From: an uncultured Campylobacter sp.
GTDB lineage: Bacteria; Campylobacterota; Campylobacteria; Campylobacterales; Campylobacteraceae
Length of the DNA stretch: 16,060 bases
Direction: 5' to 3'
Assembly (NCBI RefSeq): GCF_937997595.1
Contig: NZ_CALKTS010000032.1
Coordinates: 1-16,060, forward strand
Notes under the pieces: model-generated
What the model was told of the DNA's origin: nothing
The model's database searches: none
Seen by the model: the letters and a program-made list of their open reading frames with translations, nothing else
Translations under genes and position numbers: made by a program
Part shown: positions 7,642 to 14,851 of the stretch, piece by piece
Position numbering within the stretch: position 1 is the first letter of the stretch
Layout: each line of letters begins with the position of its first letter

Positions 7642-8988
7642 ATGGAAAATACAAATCAAAATTCCGCTCAGACCGCCGTTTCAAATTCTAATCAAAACGG
7701 TAGAAAAACTTACGCTAAAACGCACGTTCCCGTCGAGGGCTACCAGATCGAGGAGCTCCGCTCGATGGATCTTGAAAATCTCATCGCTATAGCAGACGAG
7801 CTAGGCGTCGAGAACCCGCGCGAATTCCGCCGCCAAGCGCTCGTTTTTGAAATTTTACGCATGCAGACGAAGCAGGGCGGCTTCATACTTTTTACGGGGA
7901 TTTTGGAGGTTACCGCCGAGGGTTACGGCTTTTTGCGCGGTATAGATTCAAATTTAAGCGACAGCGCCAACGACGCCTACGTGAGTCTAAGTCAGATCCG
8001 CAAATTCGCCCTGCGCGTCGGCGACATCGTTACCGGCCAGGTGCGCGAGCCGAAGGATCAGGAGAAGTACTACGCGCTCTTAAAGATCGAGGCGATCAAT
8101 TACAAATCGATCCAAGAGGCTAGAGAGCGCCCGCTATTTGACAATCTCACGCCGCTTTTCCCGACCGAAAAGCTCAAGCTCGAATACGATCCGATGCGCC
8201 TTACCGGTCGCGTGCTCGATCTTTTCACCCCGATCGGCAAGGGACAGCGCGGGCTCATCACGGCGCCTCCGCGTAGCGGTAAAACGGAGCTTATGAAAGA
8301 GCTTGCCAACGGCATTACGCGCAACCACCCCGAGGTCGAGCTTTTGGTATTGCTAGTCGACGAGCGCCCGGAGGAGGTGACCGATATGGAGCGCAGCGTG
8401 CGCGGCGAGGTATTTAGCTCGACCTTCGATCAGCCCGCATTCAACCACGTTCGCGTCGCCGAGCTCGTCATCGAAAAGGCAAAACGCGCCGTCGAAAATG
8501 GCAAGGACGTCGTCATCCTGCTTGATAGTATCACCCGCCTTGCGCGCGCCTATAACACTGTCACGCCTAGCAGCGGCAAAGTCCTAAGCGGCGGCGTGGA
8601 CGCAAACGCCCTGCACAAGCCGAAGCGCTTCTTCGGTGCGGCGCGAAATATCGAAAACGGCGGCTCGCTTACCATCGTAGCTACCGCGCTCATCGAGACC
8701 GGCTCGCGAATGGACGACGTGATCTTCGAGGAGTTCAAAGGCACGGGCAACAGCGAGATCATCCTCGATCGCAACATATCGGACCGCAGAATTTACCCCG
8801 CGATCAATATCACCAAGTCCGGCACGCGCAAAGAGGAGCTTTTGCAAGGCAGCGAAAATCTGCAAAAAATCTGGGCGTTGCGCTCGGCTATCTCGACGAT
8901 GGACGACGTCGAGGCGCTAAAATTTTTATACGCCAAGATGCTAAAAACCAAAGACAACACCGAGTTGCTATCGATAATGAACGGCTAA
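7642..8988 (+). CDS. rho: Transcription termination factor Rho
   Basis: Rho is the hexameric RNA-dependent ATPase/translocase that ends transcription at C-rich untranslated RNA. The 448-residue protein has a short Asn/Gln-rich tail (1-25), an N-terminal helical domain, an RNA-binding cold-shock-like domain with GYGFLRG (94-100), the Walker A motif APPRSGKT (208-215), LLVDERPEEVTDM (237-249), Walker B LLDSITRLARAY (293-304), and the secondary-site loop region RFFGAARNIENGGSLTI (329-345). ATG is preceded by AAGAGGACAA. It starts 61 bases after accA, so it may be read partly from the fatty-acid promoter, although that gap is AT-rich and could hold its own. In C. jejuni as I recall it, rho sits elsewhere, so this neighbourhood appears lineage-specific. 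Confidence 0.97.
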   Translation: MENTNQNSAQTAVSNSNQNGRKTYAKTHVPVEGYQIEELRSMDLENLIAIADELGVENPREFRRQALVFEILRMQTKQGGFILFTGILEVTAEGYGFLRGIDSNLSDSANDAYVSLSQIRKFALRVGDIVTGQVREPKDQEKYYALLKIEAINYKSIQEARERPLFDNLTPLFPTEKLKLEYDPMRLTGRVLDLFTPIGKGQRGLITAPPRSGKTELMKELANGITRNHPEVELLVLLVDERPEEVTDMERSVRGEVFSSTFDQPAFNHVRVAELVIEKAKRAVENGKDVVILLDSITRLARAYNTVTPSSGKVLSGGVDANALHKPKRFFGAARNIENGGSLTIVATALIETGSRMDDVIFEEFKGTGNSEIILDRNISDRRIYPAINITKSGTRKEELLQGSENLQKIWALRSAISTMDDVEALKFLYAKMLKTKDNTELLSIMNG

Positions 8989-9031
8989 ATTTTATTAAAT
9001 TTAGCCTTATTTAAAATTTCGCTCTAAATTT

Positions 9032-9112
9032 AGCGGCGGAGCTCGCGCCGCTTGCCGCAAATACCGCCACGTAGCTTTGTATGCGCTTTTTCCAAGCGGC
9101 GCGTCTTTTTTT
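9032..9112 (+). terminator. Terminator-like region after rho with mutually exclusive hairpins
   Basis: AGCGGCG (9032-9038) pairs with CGCCGCT (9046-9052) around a 7-base loop. Part of the same right arm, extended to CGCGCCGCTTG (9044-9054), also pairs perfectly over 11 bases with CAAGCGGCGCG (9093-9103). The second pairing is followed by C and seven T (9106-9112), as expected of an intrinsic terminator. A smaller 6 bp alternative (9081-9086 with 9099-9104, one G-U pair) also leads into the T-run. It lies 43 bases after the rho stop. Confidence 0.6.
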
Positions 9113-9333
9113 CAAACTCCACTATTATAAGTTTAAATTTATCGCGATATTTGCTAAACGTTTTGCGCTCGAAGCACGAGGTGCGGCGCCGTCCGATAAA
9201 ATTTTACTTCGGTAAAATCTATTCGTAAGATGTCAAGCGTAAAATTTTACGAGGAATTTTATGTTTTGCTACGCACGGAGCTAGGGCGCTTGATATCGTT
9301 ACTTCAAATTAATATAATACTGCCAACATCATA
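9113..9333. other. Gene-free stretch between rho and the AT-rich unknown gene
   Basis: Together with 8989-9112 this is about 345 bases without a supported gene. It holds a 7 bp stem closed by a C(TTCG)G tetraloop (ATTTTAC 9201-9207 with GTAAAAT 9212-9218). Read on the minus strand this is followed by TTTTA and might weakly terminate the gene that ends at 9334. It also holds the palindrome GTAAAATTTTAC at 9239-9250. GAGGA followed by an ATG at 9261 opens only a seven-codon frame, possibly the remnant of a lost gene start. Nothing else is recognised. Confidence 0.4.
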
Positions 9334-10110
9334 TCATTTCATAAGCTCAAAAAGCTTCATAAATCCTATATATCTGTTTCCATGGTTATCTAATCTAGTC
9401 TCATAACAATCAATAATACCAAGGCAGCTTTCCTCGGAATTTATATTTTTTAAAAATATATCAAAATTCCGTTTCGTGCTATTGAATATAAAATTTGGAT
9501 CGTCACGATACCGCTTGCTCGGCTCATACTCATTGGGGATACGTTTTATCGCTATAAATTTCATACAAAATTGGCTTTCGCCCAGTATTCTATCAATAAA
9601 CGATGTTTCTTTACGGCATTCTTTTATGGTGAAAGTATCTGATAAATAAATATTTGATGAATAATGCTGATCTAGAATAATCACTTTACCTTTTTCTTTT
9701 TCATAGTCTATTTTTCTATTGCCTTCAAATGGTCTATACGTGTAATTATCTCCCGCATCGACATTATTGACAGTATGGTGGTAGATAAAATCTGAAAAAG
9801 TCCATGGGATTTTTTCATCCGATACCATTTCGTCTGTAATATCTCTAAAAGGGAGTGAAGAATTTAAATCATGTATTAAATTAAAGTCCTTGTCATTTGA
9901 ATGATTTTCAAAGATTTCGTTGATTTTAGAAATAGCTTCGTGAAATGTTAAGTTGGTATCTATGGTGTAAAGTTTATTGTATTTGGACTTCCCTTCATAA
10001 TAATAATTTTCCAATTCGTCCTGTACGAAATTTTGCACTATCTCATCTTTGCTAAGCCATTTTAGATCGCCGAAGCTAAACCCGCTGTAATTAAGCGCAC
10101 CGACGATCAC
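9334..10110 (-). CDS. Unrecognised AT-rich protein, probably membrane-anchored; true start unresolved (may reach 10167)
   Basis: I do not recognise a family. The first usable canonical start is GTG at 10110 (258 residues), but it cuts into a hydrophobic segment and has no ribosome binding site. The frame stays open 19 codons further, to a TAA at 10168-10170. The added residues IFKALKFLAKVLIAALGVC joined to VIVGAL form a typical N-terminal membrane anchor or signal, and AAAGGAG lies at 10171-10177, so the real protein probably begins at the ATT at 10165-10167 (AUU start or a mutated ATG). After the anchor comes a polar, Tyr/Asp/Asn-rich domain, presumably outside the cytoplasm. Base composition falls from about 57% GC in the anchor (10081-10140) to roughly 25-30% in much of the body, unlike any neighbour, which suggests transfer or domain replacement. 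It could be a decaying gene. Confidence 0.65.
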   Translation of the reverse strand: MIVGALNYSGFSFGDLKWLSKDEIVQNFVQDELENYYYEGKSKYNKLYTIDTNLTFHEAISKINEIFENHSNDKDFNLIHDLNSSLPFRDITDEMVSDEKIPWTFSDFIYHHTVNNVDAGDNYTYRPFEGNRKIDYEKEKGKVIILDQHYSSNIYLSDTFTIKECRKETSFIDRILGESQFCMKFIAIKRIPNEYEPSKRYRDDPNFIFNSTKRNFDIFLKNINSEESCLGIIDCYETRLDNHGNRYIGFMKLFELMK

Positions 10111-10164
10111 ACAAACGCCGAGCGCGGCGATTAGGACTTTGGCTAGAAATTTAAGAGCTTTGAA

Positions 10165-10177
10165 AATTTACTCCTTT
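10165..10177 (-). promoter_or_regulatory. Strong ribosome binding site with ATT in place of a start codon
   Basis: On the minus strand AAAGGAG (10177-10171) is followed by TAA and then ATT (10167-10165), which opens the anchor of the gene ending at 9334. No ATG, GTG or TTG in that frame exists before the internal GTG at 10110. The spacing of three bases is short compared with five to seven at other genes here. Confidence 0.5.
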
Positions 10178-10302
10178 AGCAAAACGCTAGTTAAAATACA
10201 AGCCTAACGGGCTGCGATGTTAAGCGACCTTTTTAAATTTAAACTCGCTCAAAGAGGGGTTAAATTTAAACCCGTGCCGCCTAAATTTAGCAGAATCGCT
10301 TC

Positions 10303-11646
10303 CTACTTCCCGCCGAAAAACAGCAGATTTGCCATTATGATCACGATCGCGACGGGCGCTACGAAGCGCAGCGAAAAGTACCAAATTTTAAATCCCAGCT
10401 CGCCCATATCGGCGCCGAAAAGCCCGCGCAGGCGCTGTGCATCCATAACAAAGCCCACGAAGATCGCCGAGGTTAGTGCGCCTAGGGGCAACATAACGTT
10501 TGAGCTTACGAAGTCCAAGCAGTCAAAAAAGCTCGCGCCGAAAAGCTTAAACTTGCTCGCATAATCCGCGTGCATCGATAGCAGCGAGCATGCGCCTAGC
10601 ACCGCTATGACGCACCCCGAGATGCAGACTGCGCGCAGGCGCGAAATTTTAAATCTGCCGATGAGATAGAAGACGAAGGGCTCGATCATCGAAACCGCGC
10701 TCGTGATCCCCGCAAAAAAGAGCGAGACGAAAAACGCGACTTCAAGCACTTGTCCCGCTAGCCCCATTTTTGCAAACATCGTAGTGAGCGAGACGAACAC
10801 AAGCCCCGCACCCTGCGCGGGATCGGCGCGGAATTCGAAGATGAAGGTAAAGACGATGAGCCCCATCATCAGTCCGATCGCGATGTTGATAAATACGATG
10901 TTTACCGAGCTTCGCACCAGCCGCACCCCCTCGCTAAGCGACGCCGCGTATGCTGCGATACAGCCGACGCCCACGCATAGGGTAAAGAGCGCGAGCCCGA
11001 GCGCGGATAAGACGGAGCTAACGGTGATTTTACCGAAGTCTGGGTAGAAAAGAAATTTCGCCGCCGCGCCGAAGCCCTGCATCGTGCACGCATACGCAAG
11101 CATCGCAAGCAGCAGCACGAAAAGAAGCGGCATCATCACGACGTTTAGTCGCTCGATACCGCTTTTGATGCCGCGCGCGACGACAGATAGCGTCAGCACG
11201 AGCGCAAGCGCGTAAAAGCCGAGGCTCGTGGCTAGCGAATGCGAGATGAGATCGTCAAAGACGGCGCCCGCTTCCTCGGCGGTTGCGGGCAGCGGAGAAA
11301 AGCCCAAAAATATGTAGCGGATCACCCAGCCGAGGATGACGAGGTAAAAGGACAGCACCAGCATGCCGCCCGCGATGAAAATGCCTCCCGCGCGCCATTT
11401 GCGTCCGCCGCGCGGTGCCAGCGTCTCGTACGCGCTCGGTAGATCCCGCCCGCTTAGCCTGCCTAGTGCCATCTCGGCTAGGAATATGCTAAAGCCCACG
11501 CCCAGCGTGAGCGCGAGGTATAAAAGCACGAAGGCGCTGCCGCCGTTTTGACCCACGAGGGTGGGGAATTTCCATGCGTTGCCAAGCCCTACCGCGCCGC
11601 CTGCGACGGCAAGTATGAAGCCGATTTTGCTAAATTTATCGTTCAT
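10303..11646 (-). CDS. Sodium-dependent transporter, NSS/SNF family (downstream copy)
   Basis: A neurotransmitter:sodium symporter family member, an inner-membrane carrier that takes up an amino acid or related substrate with Na+. The 447-residue length matches the short bacterial type with about 11 membrane segments. The unwound TM1 motif reads VGLGNAWKFP (19-28), with Lys26 where many bacterial members have Arg. Other family marks are GIERLNVVMMPLLF (TM5), VLSALGLALFTLCVGVG (sodium/substrate region), FAGITSAVSMIEP (TM8-9 area) and a C-terminal WYFSLRFVAPVAI. ATG has CGGAG five bases upstream. It follows its paralogue at 11958-13307 in the same direction after 311 bases. GC is high (about 58% in a sampled line), well above the paralogue. 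The substrate cannot be told from sequence. Confidence 0.92.
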   Translation of the reverse strand: MNDKFSKIGFILAVAGGAVGLGNAWKFPTLVGQNGGSAFVLLYLALTLGVGFSIFLAEMALGRLSGRDLPSAYETLAPRGGRKWRAGGIFIAGGMLVLSFYLVILGWVIRYIFLGFSPLPATAEEAGAVFDDLISHSLATSLGFYALALVLTLSVVARGIKSGIERLNVVMMPLLFVLLLAMLAYACTMQGFGAAAKFLFYPDFGKITVSSVLSALGLALFTLCVGVGCIAAYAASLSEGVRLVRSSVNIVFINIAIGLMMGLIVFTFIFEFRADPAQGAGLVFVSLTTMFAKMGLAGQVLEVAFFVSLFFAGITSAVSMIEPFVFYLIGRFKISRLRAVCISGCVIAVLGACSLLSMHADYASKFKLFGASFFDCLDFVSSNVMLPLGALTSAIFVGFVMDAQRLRGLFGADMGELGFKIWYFSLRFVAPVAIVIIMANLLFFGGK

Positions 11647-11957
11647 TTTCGCTCCGATTTTTTAAATTTTAAAGCCGCGGAATTTTAAAATTCCGCAGCG
11701 TGATCAGGCGCGGCTACGCTACGGCGTCTTTGCCGCGGTCTTGCGCAAGGTTGCCGCGCGGATTAGCGTGGTCGCGCCGAAGGCTGATTACGGTCGCCGC
11801 ATGCTCCTATCTAGACATAAAATTCCAAGCGCGATTTTTGTAAGCCGCCATAGCCGCTCACGCATCGCCGTGAGTTCGCTATGAAATTTTGTCCGTCGCT
11901 TTTAGACTGCTTCAGCGCCAAATTTTAAATCCATGTTATCCACCTGCTTTACAAATT
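11647..11957. other. Spacer between the two transporters with palindrome and hairpin
   Basis: No supported gene in 311 bases. It holds a perfect 20 bp palindrome at 11677-11696 (left half GCGGAATTTT), 31 bases upstream of the ATG of the downstream transporter, a CTTGCGCAAG palindrome near 11742, and a hairpin at 11851-11881 with inner stem CTCACG/CGTGAG (loop 11863-11868) and outer TAGC/GCTA. The left end of the spacer is GC-rich and the right end, after the stop of the upstream transporter, is a run of AAATTT words. It may contain a promoter, operator or attenuator for the downstream transporter on the minus strand. Confidence 0.4.
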
Positions 11958-13307
11958 TTAAAAATTTAAAATTTTTAGCTGATTGAGCGCGATCACTACG
12001 ATCGCGACTGGCGCCACGAAGCGCAATAGCACGAAATACCACAGCTTAAAGCCCATTCGTCCCATATATGGGCGCAGTAGAATTTCGACGGCTCGTTTTT
12101 TGATCACGAATCCTACGAAAATCGCCACGATTATGCCGCTAAGAGGCATTAAGATATTCGAGGTTAGGTAATCAAGCACGTCAAAAAAGCTCTTGCCACC
12201 TAGGCTAAAATACTCGCTCGTGCCCCCGTAATAACCCAAAATGCAGCATATCCCTAAAACATACGTCACGGCAAAAACTAAAAGCGAAGCGCGCTTGCGG
12301 CTTAGCTTGCGGGAGTTTACGAGATAATAAATCGCAGGCTCCAGCATCGAAATTGCAGAAGTAATCGCCGCAAATAATAGCGAGGTGAAAAATAAAAAGG
12401 CTAGGATGTTTCCGATCGCACCGAGCTTTGAAAAAAGTACCACCAGCGAGACAAACACTAGCCCTGGGCCTTGCGCTTTGGGATCTCCGCCGAATTCAAA
12501 GATGAAAGTAAAGACGATAAGCCCCATCATCACGCCGATTAGGACATTAATGCAGACGATATTTATGCTTGAGGTTAGGATATTAGTGCGCGCAGGCAGG
12601 CTTGCAGCATAGGTCATAATCGTAGTAACGCCAAGCGAAAGCGTAAAAAATGCAAGTCCTAGCGCTGAAAGAACACTATCCTTATTAAGCTTGGAAAAAT
12701 CTGGCACCAGTAGGAATTTCGCGCTACGTCCGAATCCATCGAAACTCGCGGCGTAAATTAGCATCAAAACCAGCAAAATAAATAGCGCGGGCATCATCCA
12801 GACATTAAGCCGCTCGATGCCGCTTTTAACACCTTTAGATACGATGAAAAAGCAAAACGCCGACGCTATGGTAAAGCACACCGCCACGCTTAAAAAGTCG
12901 CTACCTAAAAGCGCTTTAAACGCTGCGCCGCTTTCATCTATACTTTTTGGCAGATAAAAAGCGCTTGAGACCACGTATTTTAGGATCCAGCCCATTACGA
13001 CGCTGTAAAAAGCATAGATCAAAAGCGCACTAATCATAAAAAATCCTGCGTATTTCCATGCGCCTTTGTATGAGGGCGCGAGTTTTTCAAATGCGCGCAC
13101 CGGATCACTTTCGCTTAGCCTGCCGATGACGATCTCGGCTAAAAAAATCACGAAGCTAACCAAAAGCGTCAGCAAAAGATATAGCAAGATAAATGCGCTG
13201 CCGCCGTTGGTGCCTACTAAAGTGGGGAATTTCCACGCATTACCGAGCCCTACGGCGCTGCCTGCGACTGCGAGAATGAAGCCGATTTTGCTAAATTTAT
13301 CGTTCAT
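11958..13307 (-). CDS. Sodium-dependent transporter, NSS/SNF family (upstream copy)
   Basis: A second 449-residue NSS symporter, first of the minus-strand pair. It has the same framework as its neighbour: VGLGNAWKFP (19-28, again Lys26), GIERLNVWMMPALF, VLSALGLAFFTLSLGV, FAAITSAISMLEP and C-terminal WYFVLLRFVAPVAI, with about 11 membrane segments. The first 32 nucleotides of both genes are identical (13276-13307 and 11615-11646) and the N-terminal proteins are nearly so, but the remainder has diverged well. Its DNA is less GC-rich (about 43% in a sampled line) than the neighbour. AAGG lies six bases before the ATG. It is divergent from the nitroreductase gene. Tandem NSS pairs also occur in Helicobacter pylori as I recall. 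Substrate unknown; the pair could be two specificities or one unit. Confidence 0.92.
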   Translation of the reverse strand: MNDKFSKIGFILAVAGSAVGLGNAWKFPTLVGTNGGSAFILLYLLLTLLVSFVIFLAEIVIGRLSESDPVRAFEKLAPSYKGAWKYAGFFMISALLIYAFYSVVMGWILKYVVSSAFYLPKSIDESGAAFKALLGSDFLSVAVCFTIASAFCFFIVSKGVKSGIERLNVWMMPALFILLVLMLIYAASFDGFGRSAKFLLVPDFSKLNKDSVLSALGLAFFTLSLGVTTIMTYAASLPARTNILTSSINIVCINVLIGVMMGLIVFTFIFEFGGDPKAQGPGLVFVSLVVLFSKLGAIGNILAFLFFTSLLFAAITSAISMLEPAIYYLVNSRKLSRKRASLLVFAVTYVLGICCILGYYGGTSEYFSLGGKSFFDVLDYLTSNILMPLSGIIVAIFVGFVIKKRAVEILLRPYMGRMGFKLWYFVLLRFVAPVAIVVIALNQLKILNF

Positions 13308-13398
13308 ATTATGCCTTGTAGCGGAATTTGAAAGGGCAATATTAGCAAAATCTAGCTTAACTCGCCAAGCTAGCCGAGTGGAATTTAGGCAAACCCGC

Positions 13399-13404
13399 TA
13401 TAAT
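13399..13404 (+). promoter_or_regulatory. Candidate -10 element for the nitroreductase gene
   Basis: CGCTATAATG contains a perfect TATAAT 24 bases before the ATG, in the 121 bp divergent gap. AAAGGAG at 13417-13423 follows, so the leader would be very short (about 15-20 nucleotides). Confidence 0.55.
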
Positions 13405-13428
13405 GCCGCGAATTTTAAAGGAGATAAA

Positions 13429-14055
13429 ATGAAATCGATAAAAGAAGTGATGCTCTTTCGCCACAGTTGCCGTAAATTTTGCAGCTATAAACTAAATAGC
13501 GAGCTCGTGCGCGAGATACTTGATCTTGCGCGCTTAAGTTCCAGCTCATGCGGATTGGAGCCGTGGAGGATGATGATAATCTCGGATCCTTGTGAGCTAA
13601 AAGAGCTTTCTGTAGCCTGCAACAGCCAGCCACAAGTAGCCGAGTGCTCGCACGCCGTGATTTTAATCGCGCGTAACGATCTGCGCGTGGGCGAGGAGTA
13701 TTTAGAGCGCACCGTTCGCCGTCGCGCAAACACTCCGCAAAAATATGAAGCTGCGATGAATTATTTCCGCGCGAAATTTGCGGACTTAGACGACGAAGCG
13801 CTGATGAACTACGCGACCAAGCAGCTTTATATCTTAGCGGCAAATATCGCTAATATTGCCGAGGGCTTTGACGTGCGCTCGTGTATAATGACCGGCTTTG
13901 ACGCCGCGGCTTTGGAAAAATTTTGCGCTTTAGAGACGAAATTTCGTCCTGCAATCGTCGTGGCTTTGGGGCGTGGTGGGCCTAGCAAATATCCGCACAC
14001 GCGCTACGAGCTAGATGAAATTTTAATCTCTCGCGGCGGTAGCGAAAAAAGATAA
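13429..14055 (+). CDS. Nitroreductase family protein (RdxA/NfsB-like)
   Basis: A 208-residue FMN-dependent NAD(P)H oxidoreductase of the nitroreductase family. The N-terminal FRHSCRKF (10-17, FMN phosphate-binding region), LARLSSSSCGLEPWRMMII (33-51), and the C-terminal IAEGFDVRSCIMTGFD and IVVALGRG are family marks. The RHSC sequence resembles Helicobacter RdxA. The protein has eight cysteines, many for its size. The frame is open much further upstream (antisense to the transporter), but the start is set by AAAGGAG at 13417-13423 five bases before this ATG, and by the family's usual length. It is divergent from the transporter at 13307. Homologues reduce nitroaromatics or quinones and can activate metronidazole; the natural substrate here is not known. 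Confidence 0.88.
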   Translation: MKSIKEVMLFRHSCRKFCSYKLNSELVREILDLARLSSSSCGLEPWRMMIISDPCELKELSVACNSQPQVAECSHAVILIARNDLRVGEEYLERTVRRRANTPQKYEAAMNYFRAKFADLDDEALMNYATKQLYILAANIANIAEGFDVRSCIMTGFDAAALEKFCALETKFRPAIVVALGRGGPSKYPHTRYELDEILISRGGSEKR

Positions 14056-14180
14056 AATGGGTCGCTTCTGCTCGCAAAGCTAGGCGCAAGCTTCGTTTAT
14101 TAAAAGCGTCGTTTTGCGAAATTTTATCGGTTTAAAAGTGCGATAGCGTTAAAATGCGCTTAAAATTTCAAAGGATAATC

Positions 14181-14816
14181 ATGCAAGTCAAACTTCTAAA
14201 TTTCACTCCGCTTTGGGTCTGCTCAAACGCGATCCGCACCTGCTGGCAGAGCTTTGAGCGTGGCGATTGCGGTGGCGCCAAAGACCTAGCGCTAATAGAC
14301 CGCGTCGGCAACCAGCTCAAGCACTCAAGCACGCTGGAGCACCTCTACTACAACTTCTACATCAGCGGTATTTCGCGCGCGCTGCTTCAGGAGTTGGCGC
14401 GCCACCGCCTCGCAAGCCTTAGCGTAAAATCCACTCGCTACACTCTCAAAGAATTGCGCGGCGAGGACGGCTTCATACAGGGTGATTTCGAAAACGCCGC
14501 GCGATACATAGTGCTTACGGGCAACGAAGCGGTCGATAACGCAAGTATCGCGGCGCTTGAAAATCTGCGCGTAATCTTACAAACCCCAATCAGCCTCGAT
14601 ATCGCCAAATACTGCCTGCCCGAGTGCTACAAGAGCGAGCTTAGCTGGAGCATAAACGCACGCAGTTTACAAAACTTCCTCGCTCTGCGCTCTAGCAAGG
14701 CGGCGCTTTGGGAGATCCGCGAGCTTGCCGGTAAAATTTATCATGCGCTGCCGCAGGAGCATAAATTTATATTCCAAAGCTGCATGGCAGGCGAGAAGAT
14801 GCAAGGCGAAGAGTAG
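14181..14816 (+). CDS. thyX: Flavin-dependent thymidylate synthase (ThyX)
   Basis: ThyX makes dTMP from dUMP with methylenetetrahydrofolate and FAD/NADPH, replacing ThyA. The 211-residue protein has the signature RHRx7S (RHR 74-76, S84 in RHRLASLSVKSTRY), the FAD/dUMP-binding segment HSSTLEHLYYNFYISG (48-63) and the C-terminal SWSINARSLQNFLALR that carries the substrate-binding arginines. I chose ATG 14181 rather than the in-frame ATG at 14154 because CAAAGG lies six bases before it and the MQVKLLNFTP start fits the first strand of the family, while the upstream ATG has no ribosome binding site. It follows the nitroreductase gene after 125 bases in the same direction. Assignment is firm. Confidence 0.96.
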   Translation: MQVKLLNFTPLWVCSNAIRTCWQSFERGDCGGAKDLALIDRVGNQLKHSSTLEHLYYNFYISGISRALLQELARHRLASLSVKSTRYTLKELRGEDGFIQGDFENAARYIVLTGNEAVDNASIAALENLRVILQTPISLDIAKYCLPECYKSELSWSINARSLQNFLALRSSKAALWEIRELAGKIYHALPQEHKFIFQSCMAGEKMQGEE

Positions 14817-14851
14817 CGCGCGGGATAAATTTAGATACAAAAAGGGCTGCG

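Noticed and set aside
9253..9284. GAGGA plus ATG opening a small plus-strand frame
   Set aside because: It stops after seven codons and no matching longer frame follows; at most a remnant.
9313..9318. TATAAT on the plus strand inside the gap before the AT-rich gene
   Set aside because: It points antisense into an AT-rich gene, where such hexamers arise by chance; no leader or gene follows.
10232..10272. Repeated TTAAATTTAAAC and a GGGTT/AACCC stem after the downstream transporter
   Set aside because: Considered as a terminator or repeat element, but the stem is only 5 bp without a T-run, and the repeats fall within the general AAATTT excess.
10217..10564. Open plus-strand frame opposite the end of the downstream transporter
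   Set aside because: Shadow of a clear transporter gene; low-complexity basic translation.
13066..13428. In-frame extension of the nitroreductase frame upstream of 13429
   Set aside because: It lies antisense to the transporter start and across the divergent promoter region; the ribosome binding site and family length place the start at 13429.
14154..14180. In-frame ATG nine codons upstream of the chosen thyX start
   Set aside because: It has no ribosome binding site, while AAAGG is correctly placed before ATG 14181.
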